NCBI GenBank assembly: GCA_013397795.1
Contig: VZTJ01004779.1
Span: forward strand, 599,835-663,834
From: Orthonyx spaldingii
Lineage: Eukaryota; Chordata; Aves; Passeriformes; Orthonychidae
Direction of reading: 5' to 3'
DNA length: 64,000 nucleotides
Shown here: one piece after another, positions 50,421 through 64,000 of the stretch
Layout of the letters: each line of letters begins with the position of its first letter
Numbering within the stretch: the stretch's first letter is position 1
Notes under the pieces: generated by a model
What the model was told of the DNA's origin: nothing
Databases searched by the model: none
Seen by the model: the letters and a program-made list of their open reading frames with translations, nothing else
Position numbers and translations under genes: made by a program

Positions 50421-53400
50421 TCTGCTTCTCTCTCCTGGGTGGTACAGTCTGTTCACCTCCTGCTGCAGACTCCTACAGCCACAGCCTGTCTCCCACAGGT
50501 AAGGACATCGATGTCTCCTGCCCCAGGAGACAAACCAGGCACCCAAAATGCACTTCCCTCAGGTCCTCTTTCTGAGCCAAAGCCTTTGCTGTGCTGAGGA
50601 CATTCTTTCACTTAGTGTTGCTGCCCTGCACTCTTGCAAATCAACCCCATCACTGTGCAGTGTTCAGCAGGGTTTGAGGCCTCTTTGCATCCCTGCTGCA
50701 GTGACTGGTGTGTAGAAGTGCTTGTGACTTCTTTGGTAGAAAGATGTTTTGGATCACACATGTTGAAACCATCTTCTTACTGAAAAATTATGTTTTCTAC
50801 AGCATCCACAGCAATTACTGTTCTTATGAAGTTGTCAGTTGGAATAGATCATGTTCTGATTACCAGAAAACGCTGCAAATTTTAATATCCACTGATTCAA
50901 AAGACTGTTGTACATAAAAAACTGAATGAAGAAGAATGTGAGGAAATGATAACAGGGGTATCTGGGTTACCGTGGAATACGTGAGTGATCACAGAGGGAT
51001 TGTTTCTACCTTTGCGTCAGGGAGTTCAGTTTACTCACAGAAACAAAACCAGAAGTTACATGTTCCCTATGGAAATAAGATATCTTTTTTTCTATAATCC
51101 TCTTTGAAGTATCACTACTGCTTTATGAGAGAATTAAAAAGACCTGTGTATGGATTTTAAACCCAGAAAAACTAAGCACAAAAGAGACACATGATATGTT
51201 TTCTATCTTTGAGAAAAAAAGATACATTTCCTACCTTATTAGAAGTGATGTAAAATAATTCCTATAACGATTATATGCTAACATCTGCATATGAATTCCT
51301 AATAACAGGAATTCCAGGCTAGAGGTGAGGCAAGAGACAGAGAGAGAGAGACTAGGTAAAAATATAATTTACATCCCAGAAATAGTTTATGGAGTTCTAG
51401 GGCATTGTCTTACTCGGAGGAATGAGCATGAGAAATCCCAGTGATTTAAAAGATAACATTAGGCAAACTATGGCTGAAACAGGATGAATGCAACATCCCT
51501 CAAGGCACTCATAGCAATAGTCACTATTACACTACTCAGTATAATGCCAGTTATTATCTTCTATCTACATATATTTGACATATAATCAATTTTGTGTAGA
51601 AAGAATTCTCATGGCATAGACCTATTCATAACTGCCAGAGTAATGTCACTATTCAGTACTCACTGAACAAGGGATAATAATGCATCTGCATCATGCACTC
51701 ATTCAGTGGTCAGTCTCGTCGAGATCAAAACTTCCTTTCAGATACACTATTTTTATCTGAAATGCTTGTTGTGTTAAACTGAAATTCAGCTGATTAACAT
51801 TAGTATAAAAACCTCTGTCTGTACAGTGAAAAGCTTACCTTCTTCTCCTAAGCATGAGAAAACTTCATGACTGACCAAGCTCATAAGAGAGAAGGAGCTT
51901 CCTGGAAAAGACAACTTTCTTATTTATCTCACTTCCTTTACCAAAGTACTTTTTATAAAATTAAGAAAGAGAAAAAGAAAAGGTTGATCTGAAATTCCAA
52001 TCTGAGAATTTGTCTGTAATCTTCAAGGAGCTTCTATACGTTTGACTTAGTAATAGAGAAAATTCAGGATTCTCTTTCCACATCAGTGAGTTTTCTGAAA
52101 AAAATATCCTTTCACATACAGTGCTTCATAATCTAACTGTACCACTAAATGAAATACTGATGCTCAGTTTCCCAGTGGAGCTTTGTGTTCCCTTTGCAAT
52201 CTTGCTGAAAGCCTGCAAACCAAACACTGACACTCCGAGTTCTGATGCCTGTTACTCAGCAATTGCGTCTGTTTGCCAAGGGCACACGCAAGTGAGGACA
52301 GACATGAGTTGCTGCTTAAACAATATCTCAAGGGGATGCAGCCTTATAAGAAACAAAATGAAATAAAATAGTCTGTAGGAGGAAATTTTAGGAGCTGATG
52401 AAAAAGGAAATATGGCAAAGCTTTCACATTTCCTCTTTTTACATTCATTTGCTTGCCAAAGGACATGCTTGGTATGCAGAAGTTAGATTAAAGGAAATGA
52501 AAAAAAACAAACCAAGGAATGACTTTGCAATTCATATATTTGCATATTTAAAAAACAACAGGCAAAAGGAAAGTCTTTGCCATAAGCAAAGGTATGATCA
52601 TCAGGAAATAGAATAAGACTATCATCCTTCAAACACACCTATACACATGCCACAGCAACCATCTGCCAAAATGATCTTGCTGTCACCGTTAATTCCAAGA
52701 ATCAGACACTCACAGTCTGTTCAGCACAACACCAAGCTCTATGCAGATGGGATGTGAGCTTTGAAACACAGCCCGCACTGATTTACCGACAACAGCAGGT
52801 GATCCCTAAGACCTCAAGACAGCATCCCAAACTCAGGGATAGAAAAGTAACCATTGGCCAGGATTAGCTTCCTATCAATCAGTGGTGCTTTAATCCCTGT
52901 TGTGAAAACTATCAAATCAAAAGGATTAAGGGTCTGCTGAAAAGGATACAAGAGAAGGAAGGAAAATGTTTGATGGGCACTCAACTGTCAAGCCAGGCTT
53001 TTGTAGCAAAGAGAATTCCTTGAAGGAACTGTGAAACTGGACGAACCAAGTTTTCCCTGCTGTTCATACCTGTCCCTCAGATGAAATCTGTCTGACAAAC
53101 TCCCCCCTACACAAAAAGCTTGCTTTAGAAGAGAGGCAATGCTCTGCCTGCTATTGCAATATGTCTTATTCAACCTTTGTAGTAACTCCAAAACTTGAGC
53201 TCTTCCTGGATGTGACTGCTGAAGGCTGCCTGTTACAGAGGAGAACACCGTCAGGACCTGTGCAAGTCACCCTTCAGGTCTCCTGCAGGGCAATGCCAGC
53301 TTAAACCAAGGAGACCTCTTTCATCCCTGGATAACCCAGAAAAGTCTTGGGTCTAATTCCTTTAAAATAGAAAATGGACTTCTATAAATTCCATTTCAGG

Positions 53401-54814
53401 TCCTCTCAAAACAGGGACAATAAAACCTTTAGTCTACTGTACATTTATTGTTCTATATAATCTGACTTTGCATGTCATCTTTATTTAAAGAGTATAATTA
53501 GTCTAAACACTGTTTCTCTGTTATTTAAAATTATTGTCAACATTTTTATGTGACTGTATTCTCTAAAAGCCATGTGGAAATATATACAGTAATCAGAATG
53601 CTACAGTTACAGTATTAGAACGATTTCTGGCAATGAGTGGTAAAACCTCAGCAACTTTGTTTCAAGAAAACATCAGATTTTTGAAATTCCCTTTGACTTG
53701 GGCTTAACCTAAGGCATTTTATTCTTAGTTTCTTCCTGAAAATTAGAAAGTGCATCCTGACAGCCAGCAAGTCAATGGCTCAGTTATACCCTATGCAAAA
53801 CCCCAAGATTCATGCAGATCTATCTTTAAAAAAGTTAACTAAAATTACTACTACATTTTTTTACAAGCTGACACTTAAATGAAGTTATTTGAAGTTATTA
53901 CTGATTGCTAGAATATAGAAAAAAAGATCAAAATTCCAACATAATATACAACCCAAAAGAAGAGAAGGAAATTACAAGAATACTGTGTAGCACCCAGTTC
54001 TTTTTAACTGACTCATTTGGGGCACTTCAGACTTGGAAACTACTGTTCTCTGAGTTTCACTTGAAGTTAGACTTGAAAATCCCATCCAGAATGGGATAGG
54101 AACATTTTATGAACAACTGACTCGGAGAGGCAACATAATTCAAATTTCCTGTAATAATAATATGTGACCAAAGAAAAACAAATCTGAAGAATGCTTTAGA
54201 ACTGTTTAATTTTGATGACTTTACATCTTATACAAATCAAATAAACAGCAAGAGACACTGATTTGTTTCGTTAGTGAGATTTCTTTCACCTGTGATTGAA
54301 AAAAATGTTAAAATGACTACTAATGTGTAAATTGTCACTGAAGTTACATGTCCTTATAACACAGATCTGAACTTGAAAGATTTATGATTAAGACCAGCAT
54401 CGTGTTGGGCTCACAGCATTCATTAGCCATGAATAAAATTTTCTGGAATTTATAAAAACAGAAAATGGAAATCACAGATGATACATCAGACTAATAACTC
54501 TCCCATTTCACCAGCATGCCTTCCTGCAACTGCTCAAGGAGAGACATTTGGCCATCCCTGCCTCACCAAAAATAGGAAAATTCCTTTCAGAAAGATGCAA
54601 GCACAAATAGGAATGGGTTTTATTGAGTTTTTGGTTTGTTTGTTTGTTTTTTCTGATAAGTTGCAGTGAAGATATCCTTAAGTTTATTCGCTCAGTGATT
54701 TTCCTAAGGAAACATAATGAAGAGAGAAAATAATTCCTATCTTAACCAGGTCTCAAGCCTAGGTTCTGAGATATGCAGAGTTATTTTGTTCTTGCTGCCA
54801 CTGTTTTGTGCTCT

Positions 54815-55018
54815 TTTCCACTAAGCTAAAGTCCCAGGACTGGAGTTCTGGGGTGGAGAACTCCAGGCTGTTCAGGAGGGACAGGAGGGTGGAGGTGTCT
54901 CACCTCAGGGAAAGGTTTGACTGCACAGCCCTTACAGTGAGTGATGATGTGGTGCACTGTCTCTGGGTCAGGATTAGGTGGCTGGAAAACAAAGATGTTG
55001 TAGTGGACGTCTACTCAG
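54815..55018 (+). mobile_element. CR1 LINE ORF2 fragment (endonuclease region)
   Basis: The plus strand contains gagaactccaggctgttcag, gagggacaggagggtggagg, gaaaggtttgactgcacagc, gggtcaggattaggtggctg and gatgttgtagtggacgtcta. This is the stretch just before the CR1 endonuclease motif (family peptide GDFNFPDINW, missing here), reading LWVRIRWLEN and VVVDVY in frame. It is sense to the plus strand, truncated at both sides and passes into a GAA repeat at 55020. It is an isolated internal piece, not a 3' end. Confidence 0.85.
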
Positions 55019-55042
55019 GAATGAAGAAGAAGAAGAAGAAAA
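55019..55042. repeat. GAA-type short repeat
   Basis: ATGAAGAAGAAGAAGAAGAAA directly follows the CR1 ORF2 fragment. Confidence 0.75.
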
Positions 55043-57242
55043 GTAGTTTAGAATTAATGAAGAAATAAAACATAACACTGAAACATCCAAATGGACTCCT
55101 TTGGACAATATGATCCACAGCTCAGCACACCAGAAAATTCACACGAGAGAGAAAGGCAAAAAGCAAATTAGATAAACCTTGTGATGTGCCATCACAGCAA
55201 GAAACAAGCAGAATAATTTTATGTTATAAGCAACAGTTATCACTTTTATAGAAAGATTTATTTACAGCTTGGTAAGACCCTGTCTGGTAAATTTTTCCTG
55301 ATATTTAACTTTTAGTTTCACAGTAAAACCACTTAGCTTCTATTGACCTCTTGCTTCACTGTAAACAATTTTTCTTCCATCTTCTTGCTTCACCCTTCAA
55401 ACTTCAGTGGACAGCTATTTCTTTTGTGGACCTCTCTTCACAGAGTGGCAAGGGCTGAACAAAGTATAAAGTCTACAAGCCAGTTTTAATCAAACAGCAG
55501 TGCATGTTCCTGTCTTCAGAAATAGGATACTTACTGTGTTCTTTTTAATTGCCAATTCTGTAACTGTCAAATAACCAATTTTGTCTTGTCAAGTTTTGAT
55601 CTTTTAAAAGCCTACCACTATTAATCCTACTTTTTTATACACACTTGCTCAGACCACTTTGTTTGCAACTGTTGGATAGCAGTAACACATTTGAGTAACA
55701 CAGCAGAAACTAATTTTTCTTTGTCCCTGTATCTCTTTGGGGATGGAATTGAAAAAATAATTAGGAAAACAGAAAATTAATTCAACATATTTTATTCTGG
55801 ATAGTTGAAGAGAGAAGGGAGTTACAAGAAACTGCATTTGTTATCAATCTTTGAGGTTTGTCCTCTATGGAGAAGAGGAAGTGAATTCAAGATAGAAAAG
55901 AGTAAGTGCATATAAACCCCACGCCCCAAAAAAGAATCCCAGTAAGGTTGCAGATAATAAATGGAAGCCAGTACATAAATCACTTAGCTTACTTCATTGT
56001 CTAAAGCAGGCTTAGCTTTATATGTCAAGAGTATAAAGAAACTATTGCTTGCAAAGCACTTCACCTGTGTAGGTCTTAGACCCTGTAGCTTTGTATGCTC
56101 TTCCAGGAGCCTCAAAGAGTTAAATCTCTGTCTGTATGTGCATGCAAAAGTACTGATGACAAAAGAGGTAGCATGATGGACTTCTAACTCTGCACAGCAG
56201 GAGTGGGTTCTTAAGCTTAAAAAAAAGGAAATGAAAAAGGCAACCAACTGTCTTTTTTAATTACTAACATGTACTAGCTTCGGCAACAATTTTAATCTTA
56301 CACTTGCTTTTGGACTTTTTCTTCCCTGCAGTATTTGGCAACATATTGGAAATGCAAGATTTATTTTAAACTTCATTAAAATGTTCAAAAGAACATTTAG
56401 TGTTAATGTTGAGCCTTAGCAATCTGTCCAGAAGACCATTTGGAATATTTATTTACTTATACAAAAGAGACAAATCCATATAGTTTCTGACACCATAGCT
56501 GACAGGTAGAAAAAATAGTAACAAGAACATTAATTTTTAGCAAGTACAGTTTTTAAAAGATATGTGTATGGAAATAAATTTAAGAAAGACTTGTACAGCA
56601 TGGAGAAGAAAGCTTTCTACTTTATAAATGTCCAGTGTGATGTGTTCCTGCCTTGGATGACAAAGTTTCAGCTTGTTCATTCTTCTTCATTTGGGTTGTC
56701 TATGTTCCTATTTGATTCCTTTTTTTTTTCACAATATGAAACTTTATCAAGTATTTTAATTATGTTCAAATAAAACTCTGACAACTACCCTGGGCCTAAT
56801 CCTGAGCATAAAATTTACTTCCCTAACAAATGTTTAAGATCAGGTTATTGTTTTAACTGATTTGCAAAATGTTTCCTTAAATTAGAGTTCTTTGTCACCA
56901 TCAGCAATAAGTTTTATTCTGGCAATTTCAAAATTGCATATTAAAAGCAAGTAGGTACACTGCTATAAGATTTATCAATAAACTCTCCCACACATAGCAT
57001 CATAAAATATTCTACTTGCTTTCTTCCCCTAGCTAGTTCATAATTTGACTAATTTAAAAACATGACACACATTGCACAAGCATAATTTGGTATCTTTTAC
57101 TTGATTCTTCTACCTGCAATGTGTAAAGTACTCTACCATTGTTCATGTTCCTGATCGTTATTAAGATATATTAGTCCCAGATTAATTATCCTCACATTAT
57201 TTTCCGTATTTTTTCATATCCAGTTTCATTACTTTAATGCTT

Positions 57243-57320
57243 TAATGGTTTGGGTTGCAAGGGGACCTTGAAGATCATCTAATTCCAAATCCCCTGCCAT
57301 GGGGGCTTAGACACCTCTTT
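57243..57320 (-). mobile_element. CR1 LINE 3'-end remnant
   Basis: The plus strand reads taatggtttgggttgcaagg, ggaccttgaagatcatctaa and tcccctgccatgggggctta, the reverse complement of the CR1 3' UTR. The terminal octamer repeats have decayed. Recognisable similarity fades after about 57320. Confidence 0.88.
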
Positions 57321-60300
57321 GAAAAATTTTTAGACTTTTTTTTCTCCCAAACTTCCTTATCAGTAAAGGCCCATTACATATAAGTGATCTATATGAATAT
57401 CACATTCCAAATTTTTATTCCTGTAGCTACCTGTGTCATAGAGCAGCAAAATCTTCCTACACCTGGAAGCAATGAATATTGTCATAACCCACTGCAGTTT
57501 TGGGGTTATGGGTTACATTCAGCTAGGGTTAGTTAGGGTTATATTCAACTCAGAATAGAGTTGAGTTTGATTAGATTCATCCCTTGATTTTCCCATATCC
57601 TTAATAGGATAACACACACTTACAGACAGATGTCATTCTAAAGTCCAGCTTCTCTCAGATATTCTCAAATGGAAATTCCATCTTTGATATCTGAGGTATT
57701 TCCAACACCAGGACTTTTGCTATTCAGCCACATATCTCTGGGGATGGTTCAGCAGAGCTCCTCCACCACCATCGTGCTCCCAAGAACCCTTCCCATGGTA
57801 GCAGTTCCTTTATGTCCTGAAAGTGGCTGTAAAGCCAAGAACCCTCAAGTTTTCCCAGCACACTCACACACTACACTGTCTTAAAAAAACCCCAAACAAC
57901 CAAAAGGTCCCCTAATCCCAGCCAACAGGGGAGGGTGAATGCATGAGTGCATTTTTCTTGGGTCTGCAAAAAATAAAATCTATGCAGTTGACTTCAAATC
58001 TCACCAAAGCTGTCACACCCAGCAGAAATTTCTGCACATTTTGCTTTTGACTGTATTTTAGCCACCTTCCCATTTGAAGTATTCTTTCTTTAAATAAGCC
58101 TCTGATCCTTTTTATGCCCACAAGATTCAACTGAAACTTTCCAGCCTGAAGCTTTCAAAAACTTGCTGGTCTCAAGGAAATATTGTTCAAAGGGAGTCAA
58201 TATGTTGGTTTAGTCCAGCTTTTTTCTTCAATATGGTCTTCACTTCCACTGTGAAATCTGTCCCTGTAAATGTGACAACACCACTTTTCTTCTTCACAAT
58301 TTGCAGAGATAAATCACCTTAGCTTTGATTAAATATGCAGGGACATCCTGTATATCCTATGCAGTGCAGTTTGCTTGTCTAAGTCCTTTCATCAAGGGCA
58401 GCACAGACAAAAATCCCAAAAAACCTCTGCTCATGTGCTGTGTAGTCTCAAAGTATATGCACAGAAAATCTGATGTAGCAAAAAAATGTTGGATTTACTC
58501 TGCATGAGGTACTGTGTTTACTCTGCTTGTGTGTGAAAAGTCTCAGAATTTCTGAAAATGCTTGTGAACTGCAAGCTAGAAGTTCTCTATTACATATAAT
58601 GGTCTTATTCCTATGGCACTATTTGCTTAGAGCCACTTCTCATAACTTCTGATAATTTACCACACACAATTTACAGATGCATTCAAAATACAAGTTGGAA
58701 TAAAACCTGTGCTTTCAAAAGTGCATACAATTCACAAAATAAAATGGGCATAAGCTTTGGAAGGTTAGATCCAGTGGGAACAGACTATTTTTGATAGCAC
58801 ATTAAAATTATGCCTTCAGATGGTTTATTTATAAGGTGATTCTGTTTGGGTATTAAATCTAAGATCACACCTATATATATTACAGAGGAAAAGAAATGCC
58901 TTCATCAAAATTTTTTCTCACTGTAAAAACTTCAGAAATGGCAAATTTAGCCATTTGTGTCATGGAACAGTAAAATATTCAACACTGGCTTTTTAAAAAC
59001 CACTTTGGCTACTTTTTATAGGCCTTGTTTCATATCAGTGCTATTTTTGATATATTTGCTGAGGAATTTACACAAATTACATCTCTCAAATATTTAAATA
59101 CTTAGTTCTCTTGCTTGGAATCACATTTTTGTCCAGTATTGAATAAAATGAACAAAAAGACTGAAACCAATGGAAAAAAGATCAACAAACACCACCAAAA
59201 GCCCCTCAGAAATGCAATGCCATTTCATTAAGAGATTGCAATGTTTATATATTACAAACAGAATTTACTATATAAAACTAAGATTAAATTGGCTACCATC
59301 CTCCAAACCGCTATTCCTCCATGTGGAGTGCTCACCTAAATTAAAACTAACACAAATCCCAAACCAATATCCCAGTAGTTTGGTACTTTGACATTTAATC
59401 AATGGAATCTAGTTGTACAATCACAAGGTGCACCAACATTTCAAAGCTGAATTTCCACAAATTATCCTTGCTTTAAATGAGACCCCTAACAAGGTCTTCC
59501 AGTCTCCACTTCTGTTCATTCATTCTTCAAACATCAACTTTTTTAGACTTTCACTTCTACCTGCAATTATTTTTAATAGAAACAAACCTAGACACAACTT
59601 GTAAACTTGGAATATTTATTCAAAGTAGAGTTTCATATAGAAAATCACAGAAAACTTAAATTGTCCCATGGCTATTTCTACATAGCTAACCTCCATAGTG
59701 ATCTATGTCTAAACACATTTCTTCACATGCAAAATTATTACATTTAAATATGATACTTATTAAAAATAAATAAGCCAGAAGTTACCCAATGTAATTCAAA
59801 GTCAGAAACATAAATTGTTTGGTAAGATCTATTCACTGTGGTTCAACCTTTGAAGTTTTCTGTGAAGTGCTAAAATAGTCAGAATCAAAAAAGCTACAGC
59901 TTGAGATACTTCAAGTGAGCTGTGCAATATAATTGCACAGCTAATAGAAGCATAATCATCTCAGCAGGAATTAAATAAGGCAAATACAACTGCTGAGTTG
60001 TTTTTCAATATTATTAATTTCAAAGCATATCTTGCACATGCTGGCATATTTAGGGAAGCAAGGCAACTTCAGATCACAAGAGTATACATTTTAAGAGCTT
60101 TCTTCTGATGATGCAGCATGTAATGAAAAAGCTTTGAAACAAACAACTCAAATATTTAATGTACATATAAAAATAAATCTAAACCTCATATATTTCATAC
60201 TTCAACTTACTGCATTTAAAAGTGTTTCTTACAAATTGAACTACAGAAGAAGTTAGTAGAATTAAGACAGCAGCTAAGCAAACTCTGCAGTGTTGGTTGT

Positions 60301-60450
60301 TTTCTTTCCCATTTTTTCATGTAAAAAAAAAAAAAAAGAGTGGATTTGTCAATGCTTTTTCAACTCATAAAACCATGAAGAGATTAGGAAAAAAAGCATT
60401 TGTATTCTATTTTTTTTAAAAAAGGGTTTGTTACTAAAATAAAATCAAAT

Positions 60451-60461
60451 AAATAATAATA

Positions 60462-60492
<31 letters not shown>

Positions 60493-60500
60493 TTAATAAT
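60451..60500. repeat. AAT trinucleotide microsatellite
   Basis: About 15 AAT units with a few interruptions (AGT, AATT). It follows A-rich sequence at 60410-60450. Confidence 0.93.
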
Positions 60501-62040
60501 GATATCCTTATTCTGTGTAGAAGAGTAGAGAAGTGCAGCTGTTGCATAAGAAACAACAGAAAGCAGAAGGGCAACAAAAAGTAGAAATGTAGCTTAGATA
60601 CCACTTGTATCTAAGTGATAGATTCCTCACAAAGACTGAGGAAACAACCCAACCCACAATGAACAAAAGGAATATGTTGCATATGGAGTCACTGGCTTTA
60701 CATTACAAAATCTCTAAAAGCTTGGGTTAAAAGGTGCCATGTGCCCACAGCCTTTTAAAATCCAACACCAGTAGTGATATTAATTCCAGAATTGAACATC
60801 CAGCAGTCTGGGAAAGGATGGCAAAAGGGATATGTCTTTAAAAGTGTATCCCAATTCTTGTGCAGTCTGTCCAGCCTTGAATCCATGAGCGTGGCACTAA
60901 GGCAATGCTCAAATCCATTTTATATGACATCAGTCTGCCAGCATTCCATCATTCTTACTGAATCAAGATGCCAAAATATAGACAATTATCTAATTAAGAA
61001 ACTTGATTAGTGGAGCCTGTTTTACTTGTCATATTTAAATGGAAGAGAAGACCAAGCAGCCTGCTTGGCAAATCAAGCAGTCTGTTTTCTGATCACAAAA
61101 TCCCCCTTAGCCTGGTGTTCTCATGGACATTCACCACTCATACTGCCAGAAATGCCTTTCTAGAAAGGCCTCAGGCTCAACAAACTTTTGCCAGTTTCAA
61201 GATGGGGTTTTGATGACGCCCTGCCTTGACTGCTGGCAAACTGCACACAAACACAAATCCCCTCCTTCTGGGCACTGCAGCTCCACCAGGACATCCCTTC
61301 CTCAGCACCTGCTACTTCCAGGTCACCTCAGTGTAAGGGGGACAAATGATACCAGTGCAGATTGGTGAGTTTCTGCTGGAATTGAATGTTCTGGAATGTG
61401 TGATTTCCTGTCTTGGTGAAGTTCCTAGTGATTACTAAAGGTTTTTGAAAGTTAGAAGAGAAATCAATAAGCTCCAAAGCATGCCTAATTTCAAGGTAAT
61501 TTAGAGTACTTTTCATTCTGGTCTGATTCATCCTAATATCAAATTGAAGCTTTTCTTTGTGAATTGGAAATTCTGGGTTTTGCCCAAATCTTGAGGCCCA
61601 ACCATATGAAATGTATATCCTTTCAGGGTTGGAATAGGATGGGAGCTGGTTGTTTTCTTCTCATCTTGTTCCTGTTTGCTCACCAGTGTATTCTGAAATA
61701 TGAGAAAGCACAGAAGATAACTAACCTTTTTTTAAATCATAGTCTAAGATTTCTTGTTGTCTGTTTAATCTCCAGAAACTTCCAAAATCATACTTAAATG
61801 GAAAGTCTAAAATGCTTTTCCAAAGTTAACATTTTTATATGACGAAATTCAGCTTGAAGCTGATGCCAAGAAATGACATTCTGTAGTTCATTAAGTGTCC
61901 TTCCTGAGTAAAAGTGAAAAACAGATACCTTAAGGTATCTTTTAGATATTTCAGAGCTGTATTTGGAGTTCTAATACCTGCTTTAACTCTACACAAAGAC
62001 AGTAAAACTGACACTCACTGAAATAAAAGTCTGATTTCTA

Positions 62041-62600
62041 ATGCATATGCTACTCTGCTTTTTTTTTTTGTCCACCAAGACTGCTGTAATCACAACGATT
62101 TTAACAGGACTAAGTCTTAGCTCAGCTCTACCTATCAAGGTGTGCTTGGAAAACATGAGTATAATCCTACTTTTAATAGAAGTGTCTTTATTTAAAATGG
62201 TCTACATATTTCATCAAAATAACAAACAACAGATGGCAAAGCATATGGTGTATCACTTACAGGTAGAACCAAACAAAACTTTTAAAGCTGCTCAAAAAGT
62301 AGGAGTGACTCTGGTAGCTTTGGGTCAACTGAACAAACACAACTCGACAGCAGCCGTATCTCACAGAAGAGCAGCACCTGGCCAGACCAGACAGGAGTGG
62401 GTGGTCTTGGTTCATGGACATAAAGAGAAACATAAAGGGTCAGCCCTTTCTGAGTGGCACCAGAGCCACGGGGGCATGCCAGTGTCCTGACACTTGGCAC
62501 CAGCTGTAAAAACTGCCCAGAGCATAAACATTGCCAAGATCCTCGAACTGGTGGCGCAGAAAGTCTGGTCTTAGGCTGGTGCTGTGTTTTATTATTGATT
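62041..62600 (+). other. unidentified stretch with a 149-codon open frame
   Basis: An ATG at 62041 opens 149 sense codons on the plus strand to 62490, the longest open frame in the window. The first third is hydrophobic because it follows a poly-T run; the rest is polar and comes from a GC-richer patch (62280-62590) with several CpGs. I recognise no domain, no splice context and no repeat family. It could be chance, or part of an old element. It should not be treated as a gene on present evidence. Confidence 0.2.
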
Positions 62601-64000
62601 GGACATATCTGCAACTCCACAACAGCTGCGATGGTGCTGTGTTATGCAGAGGAAGAGCAGAATAATGAAACCAGGAGTACTGCAAGCAAATAACAAAAGT
62701 CTTTCTTCCACTGTCTCATGTGACACAGCAGGAATGAACATGCTTTATGACAGTACCTTCTTAATTTCTTTTCATTTGCTTTTACTACATTCTTAGTGCA
62801 AGCATGTGCACAAGCATGTGAATTCATATAGTCAGTGAATGTTATTTTACAAGGAAAAAGAGCACTTTTTATATTCAGAATTGAATTTAGTTCAGTCTGG
62901 TGTTATACCTAAGCAGTTTCTGGTTTGATAAGGCATGGTCTGTGCCCCTTTTACTTAGAGGTCATGAGTTGAACTCATTGAAAATATAAATACACTACCA
63001 AATACACAAATGTATTCCTTTTTGCCTCTGAACTTACATTAATATAATTATATCAGCTGTGGGAAACAGTCAATTTATATAGACTAGAAATGACTTTTCA
63101 CCCCTCTAAAAGACAGGTGGCTTTTAACTGCAAACCTAACTCAAGCTAACTTGTGCTCAGGACAAGGAAGACAACACATGCTGTATGTCAGGTTTATGTT
63201 GAATACAAAGTCAGAAATTCAGGAATCTGAAGGTCATGGCCTTTAGCAAAAAGAACATCTAATACTGAATGAATATCCTGCACTAGCAGAGAGCTGAGGT
63301 CTGTCAGATCTCAGCGTAGAAAACAGATTTCAAAAGAAGGAACCTATTTTTGTGGTTGAGAAACAAGAATTCTCAGTGGACAAAAGTGGAGGTTCTGGTT
63401 GCTGTTTAAAATAAACATAAGAATGTTTCCCATTGTGGAATTTCCCTTTGTACTTTATAAAAAATAATGGAAAACTTGAGCTAAAGAGAATTTAATGCTG
63501 TCTTTTCAGATTATTCTGTCCTTGCTACTTCAATATTGGTAGTGTCTCCAAAAGAACACTAAAGTTGCTATTTTATAATTCTGCAACTCTTTAACTTCTG
63601 ATATTATTTATGTCTTGTGGAAATCAGGTTTTTGTAAAAGCAAGTAACTTTTCCTAGCACTGGAGGCACCACAGCAGTTGCAAATGGACAAAACTTTTCC
63701 ATATCCAGAACTACAGAAGGGATGGAAAAAATCCCAACAAACTAAAGCCTGTGAGAAAAATAAAAAAATAAACATATACTTACTTAATGGAGGAGGTACC
63801 AGTTCCAGATAAGAGGATTGCAAATATAGAATATGGTTAAAAATCAGACATATCTTTCTTTTTTGTGTCATTTTGTGAACCGCTTGAACCACTCTATGTG
63901 CCATTATAGAGATGGTGTTTTCTGCCCCTTTTAAATTTAAAAATGTAACTAGAGCAATTAGGATGCTCTAATTAATTATATATTCTTTGCTATGTCTTCA

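Larger units (their letters stand above)
38620..64000 (-). other. DMD: DMD intron 55 (3' portion, at least 25 kb)
   Basis: The intron upstream of exon 56 fills the right 40 percent of the window; exon 55 is not present. It contains the Dp116 first exon, the exon-like stretch at 40.6 kb, an LTR fragment and CR1 at 49.0-50.5 kb, a CR1 endonuclease fragment at 54.8 kb, a CR1 end at 57.2 kb and simple repeats. The stretches 41-46, 47-48.9, 50.7-54.7, 55.1-57.2 and 57.5-62 kb show nothing I can name. Confidence 0.88.

Noticed and set aside
49807..50575. Open frames of 68-114 codons
   Set aside because: They are antisense or disrupted CR1 ORF2 sequence, not host genes.
57524..57541. Telomere-like TAGGGTTAGTTAGGGTTA
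   Set aside because: Only two near-units with an interruption; too short to be called an interstitial telomere.
38620..64000. Search for DMD exon 55
   Set aside because: No segment resembling the expected end of exon 55 (family words such as VKELMKQWQ) was found; it should lie beyond the right edge.
1..64000. CRISPR arrays, operons, bacterial or phage genes, tRNA or rRNA genes
   Set aside because: None seen; the regular repeats are microsatellites and the sequence is vertebrate intron.

Overview
The window is vertebrate genomic DNA, almost certainly from a bird. It is AT-rich, contains no bacterial-style gene packing, and carries many CR1 LINE fragments with the avian 3' end (repeated ATTCTATG units), plus several solo LTRs of types common in bird genomes. 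One LTR type (about 49.03-49.26 kb) I associate with Neoaves from memory, so a neoavian bird is my guess; species cannot be fixed.

The only protein-coding gene I can support is dystrophin (DMD), on the minus strand, transcribed from high to low coordinates. Five consecutive coding exons are present, numbered as in human DMD: exon 56 (38447-38619, 173 bp), exon 57 (34374-34530, 157 bp), exon 58 (26998-27118, 121 bp), exon 59 (26068-26336, 269 bp) and exon 60 (3137-3283, 147 bp). All have AG/GT borders, lengths that match the human exons as I recall them, compatible phases, and a joint open frame of 289 codons. They encode the distal end of the spectrin-repeat rod, just before hinge 4 and the WW domain (exons beyond the left edge). 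The right-hand 25 kb is the 3' part of intron 55; the left 3.1 kb is the start of intron 60.

In intron 55, 345 bp upstream of exon 56, lies the first exon of the short isoform Dp116 (S-dystrophin): start codon, peptide MLHRKTYHVQ and a splice donor in phase with exon 56. A second in-frame ATG 42 nt upstream could lengthen the isoform's N terminus. About 2 kb upstream of exon 56 (40615-40704) is an unexplained 30-codon exon-like open stretch with a phase-compatible donor, which is the most novel candidate here.

The rest is intron filled with mobile-element remnants: an ERVK-like LTR inserted only 27 bp past the exon 60 donor, an old CR1 at 11.5-13.5 kb split by a 761-bp LTR, an ERVL-type solo LTR with a perfect 5-bp target duplication (15.4-15.7 kb), an LTR with 8-bp terminal inverted repeats (19.7-20.1 kb), several CR1s and simple repeats. 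No RNA genes, CRISPR arrays or operons were seen. Small open frames scattered through the introns look like chance or repeat-derived frames.
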